Assembly: GCA_037133915.1 (NCBI GenBank)
Contig: JBAXND010000040.1
Span: 1-39,712 of the forward strand
Direction: 5' to 3'
Source of the DNA: Bacteroidota bacterium
GTDB lineage: Bacteria > Bacteroidota > Bacteroidia > Bacteroidales > CAIWKO01
Length of the DNA stretch: 39,712 nucleotides
The notes beneath the pieces are model-generated. The model searched no databases, was not told where the DNA came from, and saw only the letters and a list, made by a program, of their open reading frames with translations. Positions 17,288 through 26,641 of the stretch are shown in pieces; within the stretch, counting starts at the first letter, position 1, and every line of letters starts with the position of its first letter. The position numbers were made by a program, and so were the translations under genes.

Positions 17288-20200
17288 CTATTCTTCGAAT
17301 GTAACATTCAGACCAAGTCCCTTGAGTTCATGTACAAGTACATTGAACGATTCGGGGATACCCGGTGTTGGCATATTCTCGCCTTTAACCAGCGATTCAT
17401 AAGCTTTTGCCCTGCCTGTAACATCGTCAGATTTTACGGTAAGGATTTCCTGCAAAATGTTGGCAGCACCAAATGCTTCAAGTGCCCAGACCTCCATTTC
17501 ACCGAAACGCTGTCCGCCGAACTGAGCTTTACCACCCAAAGGCTGCTGCGTAATGAGCGAGTACGGTCCAATGGAACGGGCATGCATCTTGTCATCAACA
17601 AGGTGATGCAGTTTCAGCATATAAATCACACCAACAGTTGCGGGCTGGTCAAAACGTGTGCCGGTACCACCATCATACAGGTAAACGCGTCCGTTCTCCG
17701 GAAGCCCTGCCTGTACTAAGTAAGAGTTGATTTCTTCGATAGTTGCGCCGTCGAAGATAGGCGACACGAATGTCATTCCAAGTTTTTTGCCTGCCCAGCC
17801 AAGAACCGTTTCGTAAATCTGTCCGAGGTTCATACGTGAAGGTACGCCCAGAGGATTCAGTACGATGTCAACCGGAGTTCCGTCTTCGAGGAAAGGCATG
17901 TCTTCTTCCCTTACAATACGGGCAACAATACCTTTGTTACCGTGACGACCGGCCATTTTATCACCAACTTTGAGCTTACGCTTTTTGGCAACATATACTT
18001 TGGCCAGTTTCACAATACCCGAAGGCAGGTCATCACCCACAGTTTCGATAAAACGATTCCTGTTGTAGATTCCCAGATGTTCGCGGAATTTGATATTATA
18101 GTTATGGAGCAGCATTTTGATAAGTTCGTTCTTATCTTTATCTGTAGTCCACTTGTTAGGATTGACACTTGTATAATCAAGACCCAGTAAAAGTTTTGAA
18201 GTGAATTTTGCTTTTTTGGAAATCACTTCTTCTTTCAGGTTGTTGTATACGCCCTGTGATGTTTTACCGTCAACCAGCGACATCAGTTTCTCGACCAGTT
18301 TAATTTTCAGGTCGGAAATATTTTTCTGATATTCGTCCTCAATCGTTTTCAGGTTATCTTTTTCCTTGGTTTTGGATTTTTTATCCCTGATTACTCTTGA
18401 GAAAAGTTTGGTACTTACAACCACGCCTTTCATGGAAGGAGGTGCTTTCAAAGATGCATCTTTTACATCACCGGCTTTGTCGCCGAAAATGGCACGCAGC
18501 AGTTTTTCTTCCGGAGTAGGATCGGTTTCACCTTTCGGTGTAATCTTCCCGATAAGGATATCGCCTTCGTTCACTTCAGCACCTACCCTGATAACACCGT
18601 TTTCGTCGAGGTCTTTGGTGGCTTCGGCGCTAACATTGGGAATATCATTGGTAAGCTCTTCCATTCCGCGTTTGGTTTCCCTGACTTCAAGAATGAATTC
18701 TTCAATATGGAGTGAAGTAAAAACGTCGTCGCGTGCAACACGCTCCGAAATTACGATAGCATCCTCAAAGTTGTATCCTTTCCAGGGCATGAAAGCCACG
18801 GTAAGGTTTATACCAAGAGCAAGCTCGCCGTTTCTGGTTGCATAACCTTCTGAAAGAACATCACCTTTCTTCACTTTCTGTCCCTTGCGCACGATGGGTT
18901 TCAGATTGATGCAGGTATTCTGGTTTGTACGTATAAATTTTGATAAAGCGTACGTACGAACATCGGGCTCGAAACTGACAATACGGTCAGTATCGGTGCG
19001 TTCGTATTCAATAATTATCTGACGGGCATCTACATATTTTACTACGCCATTGCCTTCGGCATTGATAAGCACGCGTGAATCCCTTGCAACTTTGGCTTCA
19101 AGACCTGTTTGTACAATGGGAACTTCGGGGTTCATCAAGGGGACGGCCTGCCTCATCATGTTCGATCCCATGAGTGCACGGTTAGCGTCATCATGCTCCA
19201 AAAATGGAATAAGTGATGCAGCAATTGATGCAATCTGGTTCGGTGCAATATCTATTAAGTCGACCTTTTCGGGTTCAATAATAGGATAATCGGCAAGGTA
19301 CCTGGCTTTCATTTTCGCCTCGAGGATGGTTCCATCTTTGGCAATTTCAGTACTTGCCTGTGCAATAATTTTATCTTCTTCTTCTTCCGCAGTAAGGTAA
19401 ACAGGAGCATCGTTCAGTTTCACTTTGCCTTTTTCCATTTTCAGGTAAGGCGTTTCAATGAATCCGAGCTTATTGATTTTCGCGTATACGCAGAGTGAAG
19501 ATATAAGACCGATATTCGGTCCTTCAGGAGTTTCGATGGTACACAGACGGCCATAATGGGTAAAGTGAACGTCACGTACTTCAAAACCGGCTCTCTCGCG
19601 CGACAGACCACCGGGTCCGAGTGCAGAAACCCTGCGTTTGTGAGTAATCTCAGATAATGGATTTGTTTGATCCATGAACTGTGATAACTGGTTGGTGCCA
19701 AAAAATGTATTGATAACAGATGATAATGTTTTAGCGTTGATAAGATCGGCAGGAGCAAAAACTTCGTTATCGCGGACATTCATACGTTCGCGGATGGTAC
19801 GGGCCATACGGGCCAGACCAACACCAAACTGTGCGTACAGTTGTTCGCCAACAGTACGTACACGACGGTTGCTCAAATGGTCGATATCATCAACTTCAGC
19901 TTTTGAATTCTGAAGTTCAACCAGATATTTTATAATATGGATGATGTCTTCTTTGGTAAGTACTCTGACGTCCATACTGGTGTCAAAGTTCAGTTTCTTG
20001 TTGATTCTGTAACGACCAACATCACCAAGGTCATAACGTTTATCCGAGAAGAACAGTTTCTCGATGATACCGCGAGCGGTTTCTTCATCGGGAGGCTCGG
20101 CGTTACGCAGCAGACGATAAATAAATTCAACGGCTTCCTTTTCCGAGTTGGCAGCATCTTTCTGAAGTGTATTGAAGATGATGGCATAATCGTTGGCGTT

Positions 20201-21097
20201 CACGCTTTCGTTATGCACAAGTATCGTCTTTACACCTGAGTCAATGATTGTATCAATGTGGCTGTTCTCAATCTCGGTTTCGCGATCAATAAGCACTTCG
20301 GTACGTTCAATGGAAACAACTTCACCGGTATCTTCATCAACAAAATCTTCAATCCATGCACGTACAACCCTTGCAGCTAGTTTGCGGCCCACGAGTTTTT
20401 TCAGGGCAGCTTTATTCACCTTAATTTCATCAGCAAGGTTGAATATTTCAAGGATGTCTTTATCACTCTCGTAACCAATGGCACGAAGGAGTGTTGTGAC
20501 AGGTAATTTCTTTTTGCGGTCGATGTAAGCGTACATCACATTATTGATGTCGGTCGCAAATTCGATCCACGATCCTTTGAAGGGGATAATACGGGCTGAG
20601 AAGAGTACCTGCCCGTTGGCATGGCGGCTCTGCCCGAAAAATACACCGGGTGAGCGGTGCAACTGGCTTACCACAACTCTTTCGGCACCGTTGATCACAA
20701 AGGTACCTTTGGGAGTCATATACGGTATCATACCCAGATATACATCCTGGATAATGGTTTCGAAATCTTCGTGGTCGGGGTCAGTACAATAAAGTTTGAG
20801 TTTCGCTTTCAGCGGAACATTGTACGTGAGCCCTCTTTCAAGGCATTCGTCAATGTTGTAGCGCGGAGGATCAATGAAATAATCAATGAACTCGAGAACG
20901 AAATTATTTCGTGCATCCGAAATGGGAAAGTTTTCTGCGAATACTTTGAACAATCCTTCGCTTGCGCGATTTTCGGGAGTGGTTTCCAATTGAAAAAAAT
21001 CCTGGAAGGATTTCAGCTGGATATCTAGAAAATCGGGACACTCTACCTGTATGTGGGTGGATGCAAAACTTATTCTGTCGGTCTTAATTGAAGCCAA
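17288..21097 (-). CDS. rpoB: DNA-directed RNA polymerase subunit beta
   Basis: A 1269-residue RNA polymerase subunit. Recognisable blocks include the rifampicin region ([20 protein letters not shown], then [20 protein letters not shown]), [12 protein letters not shown] and the C-terminal [20 protein letters not shown]. It uses an apparent TTG start ([12 protein letters not shown] follows). The only upstream in-frame codons back to a stop are CCA, AAA, AAC, CTT, ACG and ACC, so no ATG start is possible. Ser and His in the rifampicin-binding region are of wild-type form (LSQF, THKRR). It lies 124 bp downstream of rplL. Confidence 0.99.
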   Translation of the reverse strand: MASIKTDRISFASTHIQVECPDFLDIQLKSFQDFFQLETTPENRASEGLFKVFAENFPISDARNNFVLEFIDYFIDPPRYNIDECLERGLTYNVPLKAKLKLYCTDPDHEDFETIIQDVYLGMIPYMTPKGTFVINGAERVVVSQLHRSPGVFFGQSRHANGQVLFSARIIPFKGSWIEFATDINNVMYAYIDRKKKLPVTTLLRAIGYESDKDILEIFNLADEIKVNKAALKKLVGRKLAARVVRAWIEDFVDEDTGEVVSIERTEVLIDRETEIENSHIDTIIDSGVKTILVHNESVNANDYAIIFNTLQKDAANSEKEAVEFIYRLLRNAEPPDEETARGIIEKLFFSDKRYDLGDVGRYRINKKLNFDTSMDVRVLTKEDIIHIIKYLVELQNSKAEVDDIDHLSNRRVRTVGEQLYAQFGVGLARMARTIRERMNVRDNEVFAPADLINAKTLSSVINTFFGTNQLSQFMDQTNPLSEITHKRRVSALGPGGLSRERAGFEVRDVHFTHYGRLCTIETPEGPNIGLISSLCVYAKINKLGFIETPYLKMEKGKVKLNDAPVYLTAEEEEDKIIAQASTEIAKDGTILEAKMKARYLADYPIIEPEKVDLIDIAPNQIASIAASLIPFLEHDDANRALMGSNMMRQAVPLMNPEVPIVQTGLEAKVARDSRVLINAEGNGVVKYVDARQIIIEYERTDTDRIVSFEPDVRTYALSKFIRTNQNTCINLKPIVRKGQKVKKGDVLSEGYATRNGELALGINLTVAFMPWKGYNFEDAIVISERVARDDVFTSLHIEEFILEVRETKRGMEELTNDIPNVSAEATKDLDENGVIRVGAEVNEGDILIGKITPKGETDPTPEEKLLRAIFGDKAGDVKDASLKAPPSMKGVVVSTKLFSRVIRDKKSKTKEKDNLKTIEDEYQKNISDLKIKLVEKLMSLVDGKTSQGVYNNLKEEVISKKAKFTSKLLLGLDYTSVNPNKWTTDKDKNELIKMLLHNYNIKFREHLGIYNRNRFIETVGDDLPSGIVKLAKVYVAKKRKLKVGDKMAGRHGNKGIVARIVREEDMPFLEDGTPVDIVLNPLGVPSRMNLGQIYETVLGWAGKKLGMTFVSPIFDGATIEEINSYLVQAGLPENGRVYLYDGGTGTRFDQPATVGVIYMLKLHHLVDDKMHARSIGPYSLITQQPLGGKAQFGGQRFGEMEVWALEAFGAANILQEILTVKSDDVTGRAKAYESLVKGENMPTPGIPESFNVLVHELKGLGLNVTFEE

Positions 21098-21166
21098 GGT
21101 CGTAAGGTTTTTTGGTTACAGAAAAAAATAAAAAAATGAAAAGAACTATGAATATAAACGGGAATA

Positions 21167-21192
21167 AGACTTCAGGCTCGCGCCTGAAGTCT
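21167..21192. other. rplL-rpoB intercistronic hairpin
   Basis: An 11-bp perfect stem, AGACTTCAGGC with GCCTGAAGTCT, closes a TCGC loop. It sits in the 124-bp gap between rplL and rpoB. There is no following T-run on the minus strand. In other bacteria this gap holds an attenuator and an RNase III site that set the ratio of ribosomal protein to polymerase; a similar role here is an inference. Confidence 0.7.
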
Positions 21193-21221
21193 ATGCCCGG
21201 TTATTGTATTTCCAAACTTTC

Positions 21222-21599
21222 TTACTTAATCTCAACCTCTGCACCGGCCTCCTCTAATTGTGATTTCAATGCATTTGCTTCATCTTTGGCAACGCCTTCT
21301 TTGATAGCTTTGGGAGCTGCATCAACCAGTTCTTTTGCTTCTTTCAAACCTAAGCTTGTGAGTTCTTTAACCAGTTTCACAACGGCCAATTTAGCCTGAC
21401 CAGCGTTTTTCAGTATTACGTCGAATTTTGATTGCTCTTCAACAACGGGGCCATCAGCACCAGCAGCGGGAGCAGCAATTGCTACAGCAGCTGCAGCGGG
21501 CTCGATTCCATACTCGTCTTTCAACACTTTTGCCAATTCGTTGACTTCTTTAACAGTTAAATTCACCAACTGTTCTGCTAAAGTTTTAATGTCTGCCAT
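21222..21599 (-). CDS. rplL: 50S ribosomal protein L7/L12
   Basis: A 125-residue stalk protein. The N-terminal dimerisation domain ([20 protein letters not shown]) is followed by an Ala/Gly-rich hinge (about 33-50) and the factor-binding C-terminal domain ([20 protein letters not shown], then [13 protein letters not shown]). Two to three dimers bind L10 and recruit EF-Tu and EF-G. It lies 56 bp downstream of rplJ in the ribosomal operon. Confidence 0.98.
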   Translation of the reverse strand: MADIKTLAEQLVNLTVKEVNELAKVLKDEYGIEPAAAAVAIAAPAAGADGPVVEEQSKFDVILKNAGQAKLAVVKLVKELTSLGLKEAKELVDAAPKAIKEGVAKDEANALKSQLEEAGAEVEIK

Positions 21600-21655
21600 T
21601 TTCGTTATGTTTTAATTGATTGATAAAAAGATTTCTGTTTATTAAAATGATTTGA

Positions 21656-22180
21656 TTATTCCGGACGTTCAGACAGGGTCTTAACAAGTCCTGAAATGGT
21701 ATGACCTCCTGACTGTAATGCACCCATAACATTGTTAAGGGGTGATTGCAGCAGACCGATAATTTCTCCGAGAAGTTCGTTTTTGGTTTTCAGACTGATA
21801 AGTGCATCTAACTGGTCGTGACCAATAAAGATTGACTCGTCAATCAGGGCACCTTTAAGAACCGGCTTTGTAACACCTTTTTTCCTGAAATCTTTAATAA
21901 GTTTTGCAGGTTCATTCGGCGATTCGCAAAGCATGATTGCTGTAGGGCCATTCAGAATATCGAACAGAGGCTCGTACGGCTTTTCCGTATGTTCCATAGC
22001 TTTGCGCAGAAGGGTGTTTTTAACAACCCTGAGCTGTACATCACGTTTAAAACAAAGTCTCCTGAGTTCGTTGGTCTTCTCAACGTTCAATTCGGATATA
22101 TCAGTAATATAGAGGTTTTTATTGGCTTTAAGTACTTCCGCCAACTCTTCAATTACCTGATTCTTTTCTTCTTTTTTCAT
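21656..22180 (-). CDS. rplJ: 50S ribosomal protein L10
   Basis: A 174-residue protein. N-terminal region KEEKNQVIEELAEVLKANKN is the rRNA-binding domain start, with RRLCFKRDVQLRVVKNTLLR downstream. The C-terminal helix holds the L7/L12 dimers. In many bacteria L10 with L12 represses its own mRNA through a leader. Here only 39 bp separate it from rplA, so a long leader before rplJ is not present. Confidence 0.97.
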   Translation of the reverse strand: MKKEEKNQVIEELAEVLKANKNLYITDISELNVEKTNELRRLCFKRDVQLRVVKNTLLRKAMEHTEKPYEPLFDILNGPTAIMLCESPNEPAKLIKDFRKKGVTKPVLKGALIDESIFIGHDQLDALISLKTKNELLGEIIGLLQSPLNNVMGALQSGGHTISGLVKTLSERPE

Positions 22181-22219
22181 AAAAAATAAGGTTCAAAATT
22201 TACCTGTGACTGAAAAACA

Positions 22220-22912
22220 TTACGCCATCGATTTCGGGTCGATCTGAATGCCCAGACTCATGGTACTTGACATGAAGATACTCCTCACGTATGTTCCCTT
22301 GGCCGATGCGGGTTTCAGTTTAAGGATAGTTTGCATAAGTTCGCGTGAATTTTCAGCGAGCTTATCAGCATCAAAGGATGCTTTACCTACCGAAGCGTGG
22401 ATGATGCCATATTTATCAACTTTAAAGTCGATCTTTCCGGCTTTTACTTCTTTAACAGCCTTGCCTACTTCCATGGTAACCGTTCCGGTTTTTGGGTTGG
22501 GCATCAGACCGCGTGGTCCGAGTATCCTACCTAATGCACCTACTTTCGGCATCACGTTCGGCATGGTTATGATGACATCTACATCTGTCCAGCCTTCTTT
22601 TATTTTGGCAATGTAATCATCAAGGCCATAAAAATCAGCACCTGCGTTTTTCGCTTCTTCTTCCTTTTCCGGTGTACAGAGAACAAGTACTCTAATGGTC
22701 TTGCCTGTTCCGTGCGGAAGAGTAACGATACCTCTTACCATTTGATCCGATTTCCTTGGGTCAATGCCCAAACGAACATCCAAATCAACGGAAGAGTCAA
22801 ACGTGGTGGTGGTGATTTCCTTTACCAGTTTTGAAGCTTCATCCAGCGAATAAGCCTTTTCCTTTTCGACTTTTTTCAGTGACTCTTTTCTTTTCTTAGA
22901 TATATTAGCCAT
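22220..22912 (-). CDS. rplA: 50S ribosomal protein L1
   Basis: A 230-residue protein of the L1 stalk, with the typical blocks [20 protein letters not shown], then VTLPHGTGK, and [19 protein letters not shown]. It binds 23S rRNA at the E-site stalk and helps release deacylated tRNA. It lies 21 bp after rplK, the two forming the conserved L11-L1 pair. Confidence 0.98.
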   Translation of the reverse strand: MANISKKRKESLKKVEKEKAYSLDEASKLVKEITTTTFDSSVDLDVRLGIDPRKSDQMVRGIVTLPHGTGKTIRVLVLCTPEKEEEAKNAGADFYGLDDYIAKIKEGWTDVDVIITMPNVMPKVGALGRILGPRGLMPNPKTGTVTMEVGKAVKEVKAGKIDFKVDKYGIIHASVGKASFDADKLAENSRELMQTILKLKPASAKGTYVRSIFMSSTMSLGIQIDPKSMA

Positions 22913-22933
22913 CGCTTGAAATAGTTAAAATTA

Positions 22934-23377
22934 TTAATTAGCGGCCGGGCCTTTACCTGTTACGGTAATCCCCATGCTGCGTGCAGTACCGGCTACCATT
23001 TCCATGGCCGACTCAAGAGTGAACGAATTCATGTCCACCATTTTTGCTTCGGCAATGGCCTGTACCTGTTCCCATGAAACCGACCCGATTTTATTTCGGT
23101 TAGGCTCCGGTGAGCCTTTGGGTTTCTTGACAACTTCGAGTAACTGAACTGCAACTGGAGGAGTTTTAACGATAAAATCAAATGATTTATCCTTATAAAC
23201 AGTAATAATCACGGGGATAAGCTTGCCGGCCTTGTCCTGCGTACGAGCGTTGAATTGCTTGCAGAACTCCATGATATTCACACCTTTGGCACCCAAAGCG
23301 GGACCAACGGGAGGTGATGGATTCGCGGCTCCTCCTTTGATTTGCAATTTTATTAAACCACCAACTTCTTTAGCCAT
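22934..23377 (-). CDS. rplK: 50S ribosomal protein L11
   Basis: A 147-residue protein with the family N-terminus ([20 protein letters not shown], then [17 protein letters not shown]) and the C-terminal rRNA-binding part ending in [11 protein letters not shown]. It binds the GTPase-associated centre of 23S rRNA. It lies 49 bp downstream of nusG. Confidence 0.98.
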   Translation of the reverse strand: MAKEVGGLIKLQIKGGAANPSPPVGPALGAKGVNIMEFCKQFNARTQDKAGKLIPVIITVYKDKSFDFIVKTPPVAVQLLEVVKKPKGSPEPNRNKIGSVSWEQVQAIAEAKMVDMNSFTLESAMEMVAGTARSMGITVTGKGPAAN

Positions 23378-23426
23378 TTTTTAATTTGTTTAAGCAGTAA
23401 ACACTAATTGTTTGTTTTACTTCTGT

Positions 23427-23969
23427 CTATTCTTTTTCGACCTGCATGAAGCTCAGTTCAAGCGGGGTTTTTCGACCGAAGATCTTCACCATAACTTTCA
23501 ACTTCTTTTTCTCTTCGTTCACCTCTTCGATAATTCCGCTGAAACTGTTAAACGGGCCGTCAATTACTCTAACTGCCTCACCGATGATAAAAGGTTCGCT
23601 GATTTCTTCGCCTTTTTCTGACAATTCGTCAACTTTACCAAGAATTCTGTTCACCTCAGCCTGGCGAAGCGGAATCGCTTCTCCTTTTGATCCGAGGAAT
23701 CCCAGCACTCCGGGTACATTCTTTAACGTATGAGTAACCTCGCCGGCCAAAACAGCTTCGATAAGTACGTAACCGGGAAAGTAGTTTCTTTCCTTACTTA
23801 TCTTTTTGCCCTTTCTGACCTGGTAAACCTTTTCAGTTGGTATCAAAACCTGCGAAACGAACGACTGAAGATTCAGCCGGTTTATTTCGCTTTCAATCAG
23901 CTCTTTCACCTTCTTTTCTTTGCCGCTGATGGCTCTGACAACATACCATTTTTTTACTTGCTCGCTCAT
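23427..23969 (-). CDS. nusG: Transcription termination/antitermination protein NusG
   Basis: A 180-residue protein. The NGN domain (about 1-110) starts KKWYVVRAISGKEKKVKELI and includes FPGYVLIEA and VPGVLGFLG. The KOW domain (about 125-175) has GEAVRVIDGPFNSFSGIIEE. It binds RNA polymerase and couples it to Rho and ribosomes. It lies 73 bp downstream of secE, the standard pairing. Confidence 0.97.
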   Translation of the reverse strand: MSEQVKKWYVVRAISGKEKKVKELIESEINRLNLQSFVSQVLIPTEKVYQVRKGKKISKERNYFPGYVLIEAVLAGEVTHTLKNVPGVLGFLGSKGEAIPLRQAEVNRILGKVDELSEKGEEISEPFIIGEAVRVIDGPFNSFSGIIEEVNEEKKKLKVMVKIFGRKTPLELSFMQVEKE

Positions 23970-24042
23970 AATTCCACCAGGTGTAAGGTAAATCAGTTAA
24001 ATTAACCAAACAGACTATCAGTAAAACTGATTTACAGTTAAC

Positions 24043-24234
24043 TCAGAACAGTTTATAAAACTGTGTGAGAACAGTACTAAACGTCACGTCCATCAAATAA
24101 ACCATTACGGCAATTATCAGGGAAGCAACAGACACGACAATAGCACTGTTTTGCAGTTCGCTCCAGGTTGGCCAGGAGACTTTGTGCATTAACTCGTCGT
24201 AACTATCTTTAATATAATTTGCAACCTTTGACAT
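24043..24234 (-). CDS. secE: Preprotein translocase subunit SecE
   Basis: A 63-residue single-span SecE from the ATG at 24234. A short amphipathic helix (KVANYIKDSYDELMHKVSWP, then TWSEL) precedes one transmembrane helix (IVVSVASLIIAVMVYLMDV). It is a core subunit of the SecYEG channel. An open frame reaches further upstream, to 24276, but that extension runs into tRNA-Trp, so MSKVANY is taken as the true start. Confidence 0.95.
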   Translation of the reverse strand: MSKVANYIKDSYDELMHKVSWPTWSELQNSAIVVSVASLIIAVMVYLMDVTFSTVLTQFYKLF

Positions 24235-24249
24235 AGGTTTTGTATTTTG

Positions 24250-24322
24250 CACGGGTGGAGAGACTCGAACTCCCAACCAATGGTTTTGGAGACCACTACT
24301 CTACCAATTGAGCTACACCCGT
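24250..24322 (-). tRNA. tRNA-Trp(CCA)
   Basis: 73 bases. The acceptor stem ACGGGTG/CACCCGT and the anticodon loop CTCCAAA give anticodon CCA. The T-loop GTTCGAGTC is present and the discriminator is G. CCA is not encoded at the 3' end. It lies between tuf and secE, 15 bp before the secE start. Confidence 0.96.
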
Positions 24323-24361
24323 TTCATTCACTAACAACCTTTATTTTTATTATGCAATCAA

Positions 24362-24387
24362 TGGCACCCCGCAATTACAGAGTGCCA
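24362..24387. other. Hairpin downstream of tuf
   Basis: TGGCAC (24362-24367) pairs with GTGCCA (24382-24387) around a 14-base loop, 18 bp after the tuf stop on the minus strand. The lack of a clean T-run suggests processing between tuf mRNA and tRNA-Trp rather than strong termination. Confidence 0.35.
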
Positions 24388-24405
24388 CTGATACATTGTG
24401 TTCAA

Positions 24406-25596
24406 CTATACGTCAAGAATCTCGGTTACCTGACCAGCACCTACGGTCCGTCCGCCTTCGCGAATTGCAAACCTGAGGTTCTTGGCCATCGCGATCTCAA
24501 CGATCAGGCTGACAGTAATTGTCAGGTTATCGCCTGGCATTACCATTTCAACACCTTCGGGAAGATTTACTTCGCCGGTTACGTCAGTTGTACGGAAGTA
24601 GAACTGAGGACGGTATTTGTTATGAAACGGGGTGTGACGTCCACCTTCTTCTTTTTTCAGAATGTAAACTTCAGCTTTAAATTCTTTGTGAGGATGAATC
24701 GAACCGGGTTTTGCAATAACCATACCCCTGCGGATAGCGTCTTTGTCAATACCACGAAGAAGCAGACCTGCGTTGTCACCGGCTTCTCCTCTGTCGAGGA
24801 TTTTACGGAACATTTCAACACCGGTTACAACTGATTTCATTTTTTCAGCACCAAGACCGATGATTTCAACAGGGTCGCTGGTATTGATAACACCTGCTTC
24901 AATTCTGCCGGTAGCAACGGTTCCACGACCTGTAATCGAGAATACGTCTTCGATAGGCATCAGGAAGGGTTTGTCAACTTCCCTCGGAGGCAGAGGAATA
25001 TAGGAATCAACGGCATCCATAAGTTCCATGATTTTTTCAATCCACTGGGGCTCTTTGTTCAGACCACCAAGTGCAGAACCACGGATAATAGGTGTATTGT
25101 CACCGTCAAAGCCGTAGAATGTAAGACGCTCGCGAATTTCCATTTCAACGATGTCCAGCAATTCTTCGTCATCAACAAGGTCAACTTTGTTCATGAAAAC
25201 AACCATTTTGGGAACACCTACCTGACGTGCAAGAAGGATATGCTCATTGGTTTGGGGCATAGGACCATCCGTAGCAGCAACAACAAGGATAGCACCGTCC
25301 ATCTGGGCAGCACCTGTAACCATGTTCTTAATGTAGTCAGCGTGGCCTGGGCAGTCAACGTGAGCATAATGCCTTTTTTCAGTAGCATACTCTACGTGAG
25401 CTGTATTGATTGTAATACCTCTTTCTTTTTCTTCGGGAGCGTTGTCAATTGAATCGAATGACCTGAATTCGCAGAGACCTTTATCCATAAGGGTAAGTGT
25501 GATAGCTGCAGTCAGGGTTGTCTTACCGTGGTCAATGTGACCAATAGTTCCAATATTTACGTGCGGTTTGGAACGATCGAATTTTTCTTTTGCCAT
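24406..25596 (-). CDS. tuf: Elongation factor Tu
   Basis: A 396-residue translational GTPase. G1 is [11 protein letters not shown]3 [13 protein letters not shown]4 NKVDL and G5 GSALGGLN. The later domains end with the [17 protein letters not shown] block. It delivers aminoacyl-tRNA to the ribosome. It lies downstream of four tRNA genes and upstream of tRNA-Trp-secE-nusG, the same neighbourhood as tufB in Escherichia coli. Confidence 0.99.
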   Translation of the reverse strand: MAKEKFDRSKPHVNIGTIGHIDHGKTTLTAAITLTLMDKGLCEFRSFDSIDNAPEEKERGITINTAHVEYATEKRHYAHVDCPGHADYIKNMVTGAAQMDGAILVVAATDGPMPQTNEHILLARQVGVPKMVVFMNKVDLVDDEELLDIVEMEIRERLTFYGFDGDNTPIIRGSALGGLNKEPQWIEKIMELMDAVDSYIPLPPREVDKPFLMPIEDVFSITGRGTVATGRIEAGVINTSDPVEIIGLGAEKMKSVVTGVEMFRKILDRGEAGDNAGLLLRGIDKDAIRRGMVIAKPGSIHPHKEFKAEVYILKKEEGGRHTPFHNKYRPQFYFRTTDVTGEVNLPEGVEMVMPGDNLTITVSLIVEIAMAKNLRFAIREGGRTVGAGQVTEILDV

Positions 25597-25655
25597 TTTA
25601 ATTTAAGGTTTGTTAAGTGAATACAATTTATTATTAACTTCTTTATGTTCTACAG

Positions 25656-25728
25656 AGCCGATGACGAGATTTGAACTCGTTACCTCGTCCTTACCAAGGA
25701 CGCACTCTACCAATTGAGCTACATCGGC
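25656..25728 (-). tRNA. tRNA-Thr(GGT)
   Basis: 73 bases. The acceptor stem is GCCGATG/CATCGGC. The anticodon stem-loop CGTCC-TTGGTAA-GGACG gives anticodon GGT. CCA is not encoded. It is the last tRNA before tuf. Confidence 0.95.
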
Positions 25729-25732
25729 GTAC

Positions 25733-25808
25733 TGGAGCGAAAGACGGGATTCGAACCCGCCACCTAAAGCTTGGAAGGCTTTCGCTCTACCAAATGAGCT
25801 ACTTTCGC
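25733..25808 (-). tRNA. tRNA-Gly(TCC)
   Basis: 76 bases including an encoded CCA. The acceptor stem is GCGAAAG/CTTTCGC. The anticodon stem AAAGC/GCTTT around CTTCCAA gives TCC. It is separated from tRNA-Thr(GGT) by only 4 bp, so the cluster must be processed from one precursor. It is the only tRNA of the cluster that appears to have an encoded CCA end. Confidence 0.94.
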
Positions 25809-25818
25809 CTGTATCGAG

Positions 25819-25900
25819 TGGGGAGAGGAGGATTCGAACCTCCGAAGGCGTCGCCAACAGATTTACAGTCTGCCCCATTTGACCACTCTGGTATCTCCCC
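25819..25900 (-). tRNA. tRNA-Tyr(GTA)
   Basis: 82 bases with a long variable arm, as expected for bacterial tRNA-Tyr. The acceptor stem is GGGGAGA/TCTCCCC. The anticodon loop CTGTAAA gives GTA, and the T-arm has GTTCGAATC. It is third from tuf in the cluster. Confidence 0.94.
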
Positions 25901-25969
25901 CGATATGTTGCGATAGCTGATCCGGAGTAATTCCGGTCAACAATCATTTTCATTTTTACAAAGAACAAG

Positions 25970-26043
25970 AGCCGAAAGAGGGATTCGAACCCACGACCCG
26001 CTGATTACAAATCAGCTGCTCTGGCCAACTGAGCTATTTCGGC
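25970..26043 (-). tRNA. tRNA-Thr(TGT)
   Basis: 74 bases. The acceptor stem is GCCGAAA/TTTCGGC. The anticodon stem GCTGA/TCAGC around TTTGTAA gives TGT. It is the first gene of the tRNA-tuf operon, 69 bases upstream of the tRNA-Tyr gene. Confidence 0.95.
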
Positions 26044-26186
26044 ATTCTATTATTTACGCCCGTTGTTACATTCACGGGTTTCAATTCTATTCAATGAACA
26101 TAATAATTTTCCCCTGATTCCATCAGGCCCCTTTGGTTTGATCTGCAAAATTGAGGTCTAAGAGTACTAATTACTTAGAAATTAAT

Positions 26187-26218
26187 AAAAAAGCAGACCC
26201 TTCTCGAAAAAGGTCTGC
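26187..26218 (-). terminator. Terminator after hpf
   Basis: GCAGACC/GGTCTGC (26193-26199 with 26212-26218), with extra T/A pairs toward the loop, is followed on the minus strand by six Ts. It separates the xerC-hpf transcript from the tRNA-tuf operon, whose own promoter should lie in 26044-26186. In that stretch the only near-match to TAnnTTTG is CAATTTTG on the minus strand, a poor fit. Confidence 0.85.
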
Positions 26219-26326
26219 AAATTTATAAACATTTTTAAAATGTACAAAGGTTTTTTTGTTTTTTTTTATCAGGGTGTATGAATATTACGCAAAATTCACA
26301 CCAAACGTGTTCATTCCTCGTTGTTT

Positions 26327-26626
26327 CTATATTCCCCTGATTTTTTCTTTGTGCTTCGTAAGTTGCTTTTTTAAGGCATCAACAGCCGTATCTGTCGATT
26401 CTTCGAAGCTTGTTGATTGCTTTTTGGCAAAGAGTTTGTTGCCGGGCATGAATATTTGTATCTCGGCTATCTTATTTCCTTCTTTCTCATTTTTGTCTAT
26501 TTTTAATGTCACTTCTGTGCTGAGTAAGCCCTCGTAGAAGCTGCCTAGCTTACTTACTTTGTCTTGAATGAAGTCTTCGAGTTTTTTGTCCGCTTTAAAA
26601 CGAACTGTAGTGATACTAACTTTCAT
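26327..26626 (-). CDS. hpf: Ribosome hibernation promoting factor (short form)
   Basis: A 99-residue HPF/YfiA-type protein (VSITTVRFKADKKLEDFIQD, then KVSKLGSFYEGL, then EIQIFMPGNKLFAKK). It lacks the C-terminal extension of long HPF, so it is the short type that inactivates 70S ribosomes in stationary phase. It is preceded by a rare strong Shine-Dalgarno sequence (AAGGAGGTAAT before the ATG), unusual in this phylum. It lies 15 bp downstream of xerC. Confidence 0.93.
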   Translation of the reverse strand: MKVSITTVRFKADKKLEDFIQDKVSKLGSFYEGLLSTEVTLKIDKNEKEGNKIAEIQIFMPGNKLFAKKQSTSFEESTDTAVDALKKQLTKHKEKIRGI

Positions 26627-26641
26627 ATTACCTCCTTGTTT

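Noticed and set aside
18366..18845. 159-codon plus-strand frame inside rpoB
   Set aside because: Shadow of the highly conserved minus-strand rpoB coding sequence.
24235..24276. N-terminal extension of secE to residue MGVRVSPPV
   Set aside because: It would lie inside tRNA-Trp; SecE proteins start near MSKVANY.
25603..25968. Open frames of 80-120 codons across the tRNA cluster on both strands
   Set aside because: They run through three clear tRNA genes and have no protein-family resemblance; they are a by-product of the tRNA sequences.
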